Assembly (NCBI RefSeq): GCF_047495875.1
Contig: NC_092460.1
Span: forward strand, 36,354,554 to 36,418,553
DNA length: 64,000 nucleotides
Reading direction: 5' to 3'
Origin: Pithys albifrons albifrons
Lineage: Eukaryota; Chordata; Aves; Passeriformes; Thamnophilidae
The translations under genes and the position numbers were made by a program. Positions 12,180-22,800 of this stretch are shown here, in pieces; positions within the stretch are counted from its first letter, which is position 1; each line of letters begins with the position of its first letter. A model generated the notes under the pieces. That model had not been told where the DNA came from. It was given only the letters and a program-made list of their open reading frames with translations, and searched no databases.

Positions 12180-12960
12180 CCACAGATGTTCAGATCGCAT
12201 GTTGATAAGTACCTCCTGGTGATCTCCAACTCCAGCATGGGCCGGTGATTACCTCTCTCTGCCTGGCAATACAGGGCCCTAATCTGCCTCAAAATAAAGG
12301 CCCCCAAAGAGCACATGGAGCAGCGAGTGGAGGATCACTGTTGCATACCACAGTACCCTTCCAAGGGCTGCATCCTGGTCGTGTAGCACGGGTATGTATT
12401 ATTTATAGCCGTGCCTCTGCATGATTACCTCCAGTTAACTGGAAGCCTCTCTAAAACAAAGGTTGCTTTAGTCCTGCTCATCATTGGCATGAGGCCCTTC
12501 TTGCTCCTGCTCTCCCCCACTGCTGTAAGCAGACATAACAGCCCTCGGTCTAATTAGCTGTCTTTAAGGCAGGGCTAAGTGGGCTCAGTGGGGGGAAGAG
12601 GCTTTCTCAAGCCCCTCCAAGCCTCTCCTTAGCGCTGGCAGACAGAGCGCGCACGGCCTCCAAGAGGCACCGCAAACTCACTGACATTATGTCCACGGGT
12701 TATCATTATCATCTTTTTTTTAAAAACCTGATCGATCGCTCCCAACCACAATGATGCTTCAGGGCATCTCTCTCTCTGCTGGGGAGTGATTGACCATTGG
12801 GTATCATTAAAGAGGGGAGGTGAGGGGAGGGAGGGAGGGAGGCAGGCAAGGGGAAGACAGAGGCGGCTGCAGTAGCAGCACCATCTCTGGCTCCTCCTTG
12901 CACACGCCTTTCCCTCCCGGACACTGCTGACCTTTCACTCAGGAGCCAGCTGGAGCCAGC
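12180..12960. promoter_or_regulatory. Candidate enhancer / conserved non-coding block
   Basis: The block is clearly less AT-rich than its surroundings and carries several textbook binding words close together: a perfect MEF2 word TTATTTATAG at 12,399-12,408, a SOX word AACAAAGG at 12,455-12,462, a homeodomain word TAATTAG at 12,551-12,557, and TGATCGATCG at about 12,728. A G-quadruplex tract follows at 12,814. The longest frame is 71 codons on the minus strand, so coding is unlikely. Such clustering resembles vertebrate conserved non-coding elements. Conservation was not tested, so this is inference. Confidence 0.4.
12814..12850 (+). other. G-rich purine tract, strong potential G-quadruplex
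   Basis: Two runs of four Gs are followed by three GGG runs separated by single A residues, then further GG runs. This fits the canonical four-run pattern with short loops. It lies inside the candidate regulatory block. Confidence 0.6.
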
Positions 12961-14020
12961 AGAGATTTAATTGAATGGCTTCCTCAGATGTATTTGGGGT
13001 TTGGGTGATGGAAGAGGAGGATACAGCACTGGGAAGGGAAAAGGGGAGGAGTGGAATGGAAAAGTAAAAATAAAAGGAAAAAAAAACAAGAACAACTTTG
13101 AATGACCTTCAAAAGCTTGGCTCTTCTTAAGCTTGGGCTTTGGTTTCTGTGGGGACCCTGGCACTGGCAGGGCAAGGGCGGTTGTTCCCCAAGCACAGGC
13201 GACTTCCACTGCAGCAGTCCTGCTGCCCCAACGCTTCCCATCACCTCCCTATGCAACCAACCATAGGTGAGCCACAGTGGCCACCTCTGGCACTCATGGG
13301 TGATGCCACATGGGAGGGCAAGGATCATCTTAATTTACCAGGCTTCCTTATTCATTGAAAGAAAGTCTTGGGGGGTAGGGGGGGGTAGCATACATGGCTC
13401 TGACAGAGTGCATAAGTACACAATCTTGTCCTTTCAACACCACATTTTTCTTCGTTGTGAGTACAAAAACAGACAATAAACAAAACCAGAGAAGGCCCAA
13501 ACCAGAGAAACTCAGCCACTGTTCCGGTGCTTGCTGTTTTCCACTCACCTCCCATTTACTCAGGTTTGGCCTGGGACAATGCACCTTGGCAGCGCTACCC
13601 ACAGGCCTTCTGCTCCTCCTCCCCTGCTTTCCTCCCCCTTCCCTGCATGTCCCCCTCAATCCAAGCTCCCCCCTTTCCATTTTAGCATAACTAAAAAGGA
13701 ACGAATGGATCTCAGCTGAGTTAAATGGGTGACAAGGGACATGGAAAGAAGGAAATTCATCCCTTCTTGTCTTTGAGAGCAATTTAATTAGGCCCAGGCC
13801 CCCTGTGAGTGGGTAAGGGAAAGGCTGAGGATTGGCTTGTCTGGGCTTCCTCTGAAGGCAAAAGCGGCCTTGGACACACATACAGAGAAAGGATTTTTAA
13901 AGGATCATGTAAGAAGATCAACAGATAAGCAGCTAATTTTGTGTACTTAGGGAGAAAATGAGTGTGTTCACTCCCACTGGAATAGCCAGAGTGATGCAAT
14001 GAGAGGAAGAAAAACGATGA
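12961..14020. other. GC-richer non-coding stretch, no gene
   Basis: Purine- and pyrimidine-rich segments alternate, for example C-rich at 13,605-13,680 and G-rich at 13,370-13,386 (runs of six and eight or more Gs separated by TA). The longest open frame of the window, 177 codons on the minus strand (13,348-13,881), lies here. Its product is low-complexity with no recognisable domain, and overlapping frames are open on both strands, which is what biased composition produces. Confidence 0.45.
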
Positions 14021-14420
14021 GGCAGCAATGATAAATCTTAAGGTATTTCACCATTACTGCTGATTGCTAAAATTAAAGATTTATACTGCTTGATAATGTA
14101 CTCTGGCTATGGTTTTCACAGTGACTGTGCATTTGTACATATATCTATATACATACATAGATATAGATTTTTCTTTATACAGCTCAGTTATTTCAAGAAT
14201 TTTCATTAGAAAACCACTTTTAAACTAATTGGAGTCTGTGGAGAGGAAACCTCATTTTTTGTTCAAATGAATTTTCTGAAAATGTCATTTGATTCAGGAA
14301 ATATGACTGATCTGCCCGATTTCTTGATAAGAAATGAAATGAGCCGTTGTCCTTCAGGATATCATAGACTTGAAATGGGGGATTTTATGGTTAATGCCAT
14401 CAGATAGAAGTGTCCTACTT
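14021..14420. promoter_or_regulatory. Possible conserved non-coding block (weak)
   Basis: An AT-rich stretch with homeodomain-like and POU-like words and no frame of note. An 8-bp inverted repeat ATATCTAT / ATAGATAT lies at 14,141-14,148 and 14,157-14,164. Its texture resembles conserved enhancers but nothing here proves function. Confidence 0.2.
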
Positions 14421-14797
14421 TGAAAGGAGAAGTCCATCAGCCCCAGGGAAAGGCTGAAGACTGAATTTCATCTCTAAATCCACAGCTGTAGTTAGAGCTG
14501 GCACAGAGCAGCGACAGATTTTTTATTTCTCAAGCAATAATTACTAGATAAACAGCAATAAATAACAAAATGATTAATAACAAAAAGTAGTTAATACTTT
14601 TTCAGCTCTTCATTTTAATTCATATTTTTTCCCCTCAGTGATATGGTCAGTGCTGACCACAGAAGCTAAAATTAATCCACAATATTACAACATCTTAGTT
14701 TTTAATTAACTCACATAGAGTAAACCTGTATTTGGAGATGACTGACTTCTTAGTGCAACAGAAACAGGATCTCTTGGATGTCAGTGTAACCTTGCTA
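14421..14797. other. Intergenic DNA, nothing recognised
   Basis: No gene or repeat could be supported. Confidence 0.5.
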
Positions 14798-14885
14798 ACT
14801 CCATTTTTTGTACAGGAAAACTAAGAAAGACAAGATAAGTGACTTTCCCAAGGCCACAAAAAGAATTAGTCAGAGAGACAAGAAA
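14798..14885 (-). mobile_element. MIR-type SINE relic, antisense
   Basis: The + strand shows the antisense MIR central domain: ATTTTTTGTACAGGAAAACT, then AAGATAAGTGACTTTCCCAA and GGCCACAAAAAGAATTAGTCA. These follow the family order of TTTTACAGATGAGGAAACTG, GTTAAGTGACTTGCCCAAGG and TCACACAG. Short and diverged. Confidence 0.6.
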
Positions 14886-16374
14886 GTCCCTCAAAGTCCT
14901 TGCTGGAGGGCTGGCACCATTAGTTTATCTTTTTCATAGCGGCATATATGCAAATAGAAATGGAGTCATACAGTTCAAAAAATGAGATCAGGGACAAGAG
15001 AAAAGGCAAAGAGAGAAAACCAAATAATTTAAGTAAATGCTCAAAAAGATGATTCAAGATCATATAGAAGAAGCAGGTTTTAAACAAAACATTAAGAAGA
15101 AAAAAATTGAGTGAGACTTGTAACTAATTTGGGTAGAAGATTGTTTTACAGAAGGATTGTTTGCAGCGGTTTGACAGGCTACAAAATTTGGATGCAAACT
15201 TTCAGACATTGCAACATGGGCTTGTAGGTCTAGTCCATCTGGCCTCCTTGCCCACACTGCAAGTGTTCATGCCGTAGGTGCTAAACATGCTGTACCGAAA
15301 GTTTACAGCAAAATTCCTGTTGACTTTGCAAGGAGCATAAGGGAAGTCTTTACAGAGAAACAGCTATTTTATGCTGTATTTGATCCAGGAAAGAAGGTCA
15401 AATACTATAACAAGTTTCCTCTCAACTTCAGGATCCTACAAAGAAAAAAAATCTAACAGGAGGAAAGAGAAGCAAGGAAAACCCATGTTTTCATATTTCA
15501 GTAACGAAATCTTTAAGGAGCAGATAGACAGTATGTCACTGTTTGAAAGGGTTTGTTTTACCATATTACCATATGTTATGCGACATCTTGTTAGTGGGGA
15601 AATTACCAATTCTTTTATTGACACTCCTAAACTGGTTTCTCTGTATACAAGTTCACTTCTCAATTAGTGGCTGGACAGACTGTTCCTTAAATGCACAAAA
15701 TAGGAGCAGCAAGATGATGTACTACTCTAACCTTTCCCATCTTAAATGGAAACAAATGGGCCTTTCTGTGATGCATCACTGATTTTTCTCAATGCCTCTT
15801 TGTATTTCAAAATAATGTCATGTTAGAGCTCTACCAGTGCTCTTGGAAGAAAGAATTCTAAAATGTGCTAGAAGTCTTTTACTCGCCTCAAAACTGCACA
15901 TCAATGAACACTTCATGTTTTGCATTTTCTTAGTCATGGCTCCTCAACAATTACTTCAGGTATAGATGGGACAGGACTCAGTAGTGGTCAATAGGAAGAC
16001 AAATTCATGGATTGCTGCTTAAAGAGAGAATCTATGTCTACAAAAGATTATCCATCCCTGCCCACAGTCTCTGCCAGGCCTGACATGCTTCAAGTTGTCA
16101 TTTGTGGGAATGATGTCTGGATTGCTTTTGGCAACCAGTCTGAGACAGCAGGTGTGAATCGAGTGGGGTCATTTTTTGCCTGAGCACTGGTTTAAGAGTA
16201 CTGCATGTGTAGACCTGGCTGTGCTTTCTTTTCCCCTACCAGTTTTGAGTGTGTATGAAATTTCAGGGTAGTGTGAAAGAAATCCTACATGAAAGAAAAA
16301 TGTTTCAGTCTTCCTCAGTCAGTAGGAAATCATATTGCAATACATAACTCTGAATCTCAGGCTTAAGTATTACA
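14886..16374. other. Intergenic DNA, nothing recognised
   Basis: Open frames up to 98 codons (15,371-15,667) overlap on both strands and lack domains. No repeat family was recognised. Confidence 0.5.
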
Positions 16375-16605
16375 GATGAAAAAGAGTTATTAGGTCATCT
16401 AGACTAGTGCAGGATTGTTCCCTACAGTATATTCCCTAGTTCTAAAATGAGTCTAGTTTTAATTGACACAGGGAATGGGCTTTCCATCATGTTCCTTGGG
16501 AGGCTGTTCCACCACCTGAACTCAGTATTAAGAAATATTTCCTGATACTAATCCAAAATTTTCATTGCTTAATTTTGTCTTACAGCACCAATACACTACT
16601 CTTCA
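16375..16605 (-). mobile_element. Old CR1-type LINE 3' end, antisense
   Basis: The + strand reads as the antisense 3' region of an old CR1 subfamily: TTATTAGGTCATCTAGACTA, GTCTAGTTTTAATTGACACA, GGGCTTTCCATCATGTTCCT, GGGAGGCTGTTCCACCACCT, and AAGAAATATTTCCTGATACT in the order expected. CR1 elements are LINEs that dominate bird and reptile repeats and are usually truncated at the 5' end, as here. The many differences show an ancient, inactive copy. Ends are approximate. Confidence 0.75.
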
Positions 16606-17154
16606 CACTGCATTCTGCAGCATGAGCCATAAGCTACCCCCAGCTTTCCCCAATAAGACATTTCTGCTTATGTGCACTTAATGTATGCATTTCATTGGGT
16701 GGATAAATGTGTATGATATACAGTGTTCTCTAAACACAACATACATTTGTTTTGTACAGCAACTGCTGAATAAAGAGCAGGCCTGAAAGAATTACAATGG
16801 TGGAGACTTTGATGTACGAATACTTAGAAGAGCAGAAGAGAAGAAAACATAACTCAGCCCCAGATTGCACCCTCAAGAAATCATGTTGAGATTCCCAAAA
16901 GGTAAACACCTTGACAAATCCTTACTAGCTTGATGAAAGCAGTTCACAAAAATATCATAAGAGCACAGAGTGGATAACACAGCAGAGAGATCAATTTCTC
17001 TCCCTACACTTCTACAGTACCCTGTTTAGCTCGAGATAGAATAATGTTCTAGTACATGTAGAAAGATTAAAATATATCTAAAAATCTCAGGGAAAAAAGT
17101 CTGTAATTACATAGTAAATTTAATGTTGAGAATACCACTTACAATCATGGCAGT
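16606..17154. other. Intergenic DNA, nothing recognised
   Basis: No gene or repeat could be supported. Confidence 0.5.
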
Positions 17155-17345
17155 TTTTTTATCTTCAAAGTGCTGTACAAACACTGTCTGAAAGAGTAAT
17201 TGCTTTACTTTTACAGACCCCATGTAGCAGGTAAATATTATTCCCAAGTGGACATGGGGACTCATCCTGAAGAGTCCTGAGTAGGTTTCTTCCCAAGACT
17301 TCAGAAAAGACTGAAGGTATGTGGGTTTTTTAATGCCACAGAGTG
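17155..17345 (-). mobile_element. MIR-type SINE relic, antisense
   Basis: The + strand has TTCAAAGTGCTGTACAAACA followed by GCAGGTAAATATTATTCCCA and GGACATGGGGACTC. This order matches the antisense MIR 3' half (the AAAGCGCTTTACAAACA word, then GGTAGGTAAATATTATTATCC, then the GATGGGGAAACTGAGG word). A decayed core follows. Confidence 0.55.
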
Positions 17346-20129
17346 ACATCATCATGCACCTGGATTTAATCTTCTCCGTACCAGGTCAAAATCCCTGAGA
17401 TCACACAATATAAAACACCTGTCCTGTATAAATTCACACAGCCCTACCAAACATAATGAAATTGTTTTAATGGTTTAATTTTTTAGTAATAGGCATTACT
17501 AAACTATGCATCATCTGTAACTGTCTTTCTAACTTCATAATGGACTAGGTATCAACTGTCCTCCAACATAAAGGCAACATGAACACTGAATAAAATCTTG
17601 AAGACAGTATAAACTCTTGATAAGCTGTCCCATTCTGCTGATACCCACAAAAAGCATGCATGTAATCTCTTCTGTTAGTACAAGATCCTGCAGTGTTTAT
17701 CACTGTTAATGACTATTAACGAACATAGAAGCAAAGCTTTAATACCACAGCTCATAAGAAAATGGTCAAGAAAAAGAAAAGGAATGGAATGTGGTTCTCA
17801 GAGGTGCAGCCACACCTGTGATCCACTGTTGGTGACAGAGAAATTTTGTGTACAAGATAAAGCCTCTAATACATGTTCTTGTCATTCAAATGCAGAAGCA
17901 CATCAAGGGTGCCAAAATCATCACGGATGCTACGAAAGAATGACAAGTTCCCTGTAAACATTGTTCCCTGTAGCAGAGTAGACAATGCTTGACTATGCTC
18001 CTCTTCAGCTAAAAGCTGTATTAATAGCTGGCTGAGTTCAAAGAGTCAAGGGAACACAGAGCCATCACCCATCCTACTACTCCCCTGTTCCTCATTTTGC
18101 AGAGCACGGCACAAGATACTTGCAGAAAGATGAGATTTCTCTGGATGCGCAGCTGTCAAAGGATGAAGAGGATGAGTAGAGGCTAGAGGAAAAGCAGGAG
18201 AGACAGTTCTTTAAACTGTTAATTGGTATTGTCCATTACATAACTGTAGGTAAGCACATAACGGCTACTTTTAAAATATTCACACAAGTTGCATTTAGTT
18301 GCTTTAGATTCTCTAATTTTATTCGTGGTTGAGTAGTCACTCAATTACTTGAAGTGTTACTTGAGTACAAGTCTTCTGAAAAGAATATATTGTCCAGGGT
18401 TAGCACTAGCAATAGGAAGCATTGTTTGCCACTGGGAAAAATGAAGCAAATTTCCCAGCCATATAAGTCTGTAACAATCTGAGAAGTACACATTCATGGA
18501 ATACAGGCATTTGGAACCAAATAAAAGCCCTTTTTCCTTTGTACTTTCTTATCCATTTCAGTAACTTCTACTGTGAAAACTGGGTGGGTGATCTCCTACC
18601 CTTTACATCCAGATGCATTATTTCTCCTATCCCTACAGTGCTCTTAGCCACGTACTTCTGATGTTGTTCTCCGATCCTCCTGCTCATCTCCCCCAAAAAA
18701 ATGAAAACAAATCAAGTGCTCTTATCACCGTCAGTGAGCTGCTCTGTCTTGGAATAAAAGCCTTTGCAGGATCATTGGTTTGGCACACCAGAGCCAGCAA
18801 AAGGGAAGTCACAAATCACCCTCTAAGGACAAGGGAGGAATTGGAGGAACAGAGGGATCGAGAGTGGTAAGAGTCTGATTGTGGTAACAGACTCAGACTC
18901 ATCCACACAAGATGATTTCATCCTCAGTTTAATATCCATCTACTTGGTTTTCATCTCTCATACTGAATTTGTCTTTATGTCCTATATCAGTAAAAAGATA
19001 ATTAGACACAGAAATAAAATCCTTGATGACATAAATATTGGTTTATTTCATAGAATATACCTTTGAGTACATTGACTAAATGCACCAAGTTACAAACCTC
19101 CAGAGTAGAACACCAACTCATGAAACCCAGGTCATAGTTAAAATGAAAGCAGTAATCCACAGTAGCATTTTATGAAGGTACGTAACTTTTACAAGTATCT
19201 AACATTTTAACTAAAAATAAAAGCAGAGGGAAGACCCTATAAATCCAAATGTGAGAGAATGAGTTTCATCTTACTGAAAAATCTAAATCTTAAGAGTTAC
19301 AGCAGAATTCTGAATCACTGGCATCAGTAGAGGGAAAAGAAAAATGCCTAAAATGTCTGTGCAGTCAAAACCTAAAAAATTACATCTAGACCATCTGTCT
19401 CCCAAACCAGCTCCCAAAGTACTCTGGGAAGAAGATTTCATATAAAAATACACTTCCACGCTTTCTCCTGTCCCTCCTCCATGTGAGTGACAGAAAGAGG
19501 ACTCTTTGGTCTCACAGGTAATTTTCCCACTTGTGAGATGTTCTCTAAACCACCCCCCAGCCCCTTCCCCCAACCACCAGCCATGAAAGAGCTCAGCAAT
19601 ACAACTGAAAATTCAAATATTGCCCACCTGGACAATAATGAAATATATGAAGGGGTGGATGAGAATAAAGGGGTGAAGTATGGATCCCAGGCTGAATGAC
19701 AGCATCTGGAACCTCTGCTTCTCCTTGCTGGACCTGGTAAATCTGCAGTTAGTGGTGGCCTCAGGGAGGATAGGGCACCATAGCATGTGCCCCTGTCAGG
19801 ATCAATAAAGCAAGGGATTGAATACCGTCATTTGGATGCCTGGAGCAACCTGTGACCAAACCAGAGGAAAAAATAAGGGAAAGAATGCATTAAACTTATC
19901 TTATAAAGAACATATTTTCAAAAATCTAATCTTCTAAGGATCTGAGTAGCTTCAGGGTTTTGTTTATATTTTTCATTTAGGAGTCTCCCTTGGGTCTTTT
20001 CTTTGCCAGGAGCAGAGTGGGCAAAATCAGGATCTTTGGCTTCCCCAATGTGCTCAAGAACTCTATGGATAATTTAAGCTTTCCTACTGCAGTAAAACAG
20101 AAAGTTCATAAAAATAAATAGAGTAATAC
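17346..20129. other. Intergenic DNA, nothing recognised
   Basis: No gene or repeat family could be supported. A small 7-bp inverted repeat GAGTCTG / CAGACTC occurs at 18,871-18,894. Open frames up to 96 codons lack domains. Confidence 0.5.
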
Positions 20130-20300
20130 TTTGCACTCATTTCACAGGAGGCTTGTGCTTCATAAAAACTATTCAGTGAAACATCTCTTAGAAGTAGGTA
20201 AGTGTTGTTTTCCCATATCACAGATGTGAAATGGAGATGTGTTAGGACCACCTAAGTCACAGAGGACTATTCTTCATATTAGCAATTTTATTTTTCTGGA
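20130..20300 (-). mobile_element. MIR-type SINE relic, antisense (weak)
   Basis: The words GTAGGTAAGTGTTGTTTTCC, ATCACAGATGTGAAATGGAG and CCTAAGTCACAGAGGAC on the + strand follow the antisense MIR order of GTAGGTACTATTATTATCCC, TTTTACAGATGAGGAAACTG and GGTCACACAG. The copy is very diverged and the upstream part is a guess. Confidence 0.45.
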
Positions 20301-20620
20301 AGTCAGGACTAATTCACCTTTATGTGACATGTCACCTTGGCATACTTAAAATACTAATGCCTAAATATATGGATATTAATGTGTGTTTTGATGCAGTTTC
20401 TTGCAGTTATCCTTACCTCTTGGAGGTGTGTACCACATCCACAGTAGAAACAAGCATATACCAAACACTCAGCCATTACAATGCAAGTCCCAGAATACTG
20501 TTTAAAATTGCTAGTGAAGATAGATCAGCACTAGGAACCTGGATTTTGAGCTAGAGTAGCAAAGTCACCTGTACAATTTCCATTCTGCTATTACCAGACT
20601 GTGATGTTTCACGTCTCTGC
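20301..20620. other. Intergenic DNA, nothing recognised
   Basis: No gene or repeat could be supported. Confidence 0.5.
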
Positions 20621-20659
20621 AAAAGCTGCTCTAAGTACAAAAGCTGCTCTAAGTACAAA
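20621..20659. repeat. 18-bp direct tandem repeat, two full copies
   Basis: The unit AAAAGCTGCTCTAAGTAC at 20,621-20,638 is repeated without change at 20,639-20,656 and a third copy begins with AAA. This is a short recent tandem duplication. Confidence 0.9.
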
Positions 20660-21576
20660 TGACTTCTGAAAATGGGACAGATGGTCCTTAAAACTGACTC
20701 CAGTGTATGTTTCTGTTTTCATCCTCTGAAACTTTGATCACATACAATCCAGATCTTCCAAAACCCCTTATCTTCATTTAATCTTAATAAATTCTATCAA
20801 CAGAAAGCCTCTGAGATCATCAGTGTCATCTCAGCAATCATTGCATCAACAGCAGAAATGGAACAAAACAATGTTCCTATAAAGACTGGCTGAAAAGCCA
20901 GTTAGCCAAATGGCTTTTGGTTTTCTCTTCTTCCAGACATTAAATTCCATAAATAGGCAGCTAAAATACATATATTGGAAGCATTTTTGTTTGATTACTT
21001 TTCCATACAAGCAACTGCTGCACTCAGGACATATCATCCCAATGGCAGGTAATGGGGAAGAGTATGGTGTGTATGATCCAAAGGAAGATCTAGAGAGAAG
21101 GGTATTCTTTGAAGAATTATTCAATATATAGTCAAAACAATGGAAATAACAAGACATGGGTCAATTCTTTCTGCTTCCCTCTATTTGATAGTGCCTGATC
21201 TTCTGCAACAGGCAAAAGCTTAAAGGATGCAAAAGAGAAAAAGGCTTAAAAAGAATTCAGAATATGTCAATAAGCAGCTTGGTTTACTTTTTTTTAATTG
21301 GTACATTCTTCATCATGATGGCTACTTTAGAGGGATCTCTCCCAGGAAGCTAATTTAACCTGAATAATGGGTACCTTAGCCTATTAGACTAATTTTCATT
21401 ACTGAAGACACAGTGATGTGGAACTTAAATGCCATCTAACCCTGTTTCAAACAAGTTTAAAATCCAAACCAGGAGAACTTAATCTGGGAATTTAATCAAA
21501 GTAATCATATATTCAGGAACAAAGGATGTGACCTATGTATTTTTTGTCACAGCCAGAAAAACATCTCTCCCTGCTT
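20660..21576. other. Intergenic DNA, nothing recognised
   Basis: An open frame of 103 codons on the minus strand (20,846-21,157) has no domain and is overlapped by a plus-strand frame. No gene is supported. Confidence 0.5.
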
Positions 21577-21680
21577 AACTGAGTTGCATATCTAACCTGC
21601 AATGCAGGTTTTGAAGACAGGATTCAACTGAGTTGCATATCTAACCCATAATCCAGGTTTTGAAGATCGGATTCAACTCA
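21577..21680. repeat. 49-bp direct tandem repeat, about 2.1 copies
   Basis: The units start with AACTGAGTTGCATATCTAACC at 21,577 and 21,626. They differ at a handful of positions (for example CTGCAATG versus CATAATC in the middle), so the duplication is not very recent. A third copy starts with AACTC at 21,675. Confidence 0.85.
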
Positions 21681-21799
21681 CCTGGCTTTAGATGTCTTAC
21701 TTCTAGATATTTAAATTTACTTGCTGTACTTTTTCTCAAGTCAAAGGAAATAAGCAACTCAAGAACACAACTACCTCAGTAGCCAGATGGGATAATTAG

Positions 21800-21853
21800 A
21801 ATATGGGAGACAAACCTCAATGGAGGTTTATTATAATATGGGAGACAAACCTC
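21800..21853. repeat. 35-bp-spaced direct repeat with internal hairpin
   Basis: The 19-mer AATATGGGAGACAAACCTC occurs at 21,800-21,818 and again at 21,835-21,853. Between them AAACCTC-AATG-GAGGTTT forms a 7-bp inverted repeat. Confidence 0.85.
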
Positions 21854-22743
21854 TACCATCCCAGACAGAACCTAGCACAATTTCTTAAATCAGATTATCC
21901 TTTAAACTAAATTGGACAGACTGAATCAAGTTTTCAGAGCTGTCAATGCCACATTCTTTTTAAGAGGATGAAAGCAATACAGAGACACCAGACTAAAGTC
22001 TCTGCATTCACTAAGTCCTTGACTATGCTCCTGTTCCTTTACTTTTCACTTCCCTATTTTTATTCAGTACAGGAGTTGACACATATAATGTCCATTTTAA
22101 TTTAAATAATTTTGTCTCTTGGTAAGGAAATCTGATGTTAATAGTGCACTTTTAACTTGTTTCTCTCATTGATTCTTGCTGCTCCCCTGACTAGCTCAGC
22201 TTCCAGTTCTTGCTCTTCGAAACCATTTTGCCTGTTAGAACTAAGTTCTGCCTTCTCCTTTCCAGTGTCCACTCCATGTTCTTTGTCCTTCTTTTGACTT
22301 TTCTCTCATCATTTCCTGACTGACACTCCATTTTTTTCACCACCCACTACAAAATCAGTCTATCTCCTGCATGCTATCCAATTCTACATGTGTACCTGAA
22401 TTGATACGGTGTTTATTTAAATGGGTTCTTCTATCAACAGCCAGCTGGAATCAAGGGAGTTGATTTTCATCAAACTAATCCAGAAACACAGGCATCAGTG
22501 GAGGTAGAACTCCATATGCTGCTATGCCTTATGAAAGAGGGTTCTACTGTTCAATGCTTATCATATAAAAAGAGGAAGAAATACCAAATTATTAGAGGAA
22601 AACTATTCAAATTCAAAGAATTCAGAAGAGAAATGGCAGTTAAATACCTATTACCTTAAAATGCCTGTAGGTAAACTCAGAAATGTCTTCCTTACTTCCT
22701 AAAGAATGCAGTTTGATATCAATCCTAAAGAGACATCTTCAAG

Positions 22744-22800
22744 AAAAAAAAACAAAAACAAAAACAAAAACAAAACAAACCAAAAACAACAAAAAACCAA
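22744..22800. repeat. A-rich low-complexity tract with (CAAAAA)n units
   Basis: AAAAAC/AAAAC units are repeated in a row, then grade into a CAAAA-rich tail. Confidence 0.85.

Noticed and set aside
13348..13881. Longest open frame of the window, 177 codons, minus strand
   Set aside because: Low-complexity product without a recognisable domain. Frames are also open on the opposite strand over the same biased, C/G-rich sequence, and no splice or promoter context supports it.
18871..18894. 7-bp inverted repeat GAGTCTG / CAGACTC as a terminator or attachment site
   Set aside because: Too short for significance in 64 kb of eukaryotic DNA and without any associated element.
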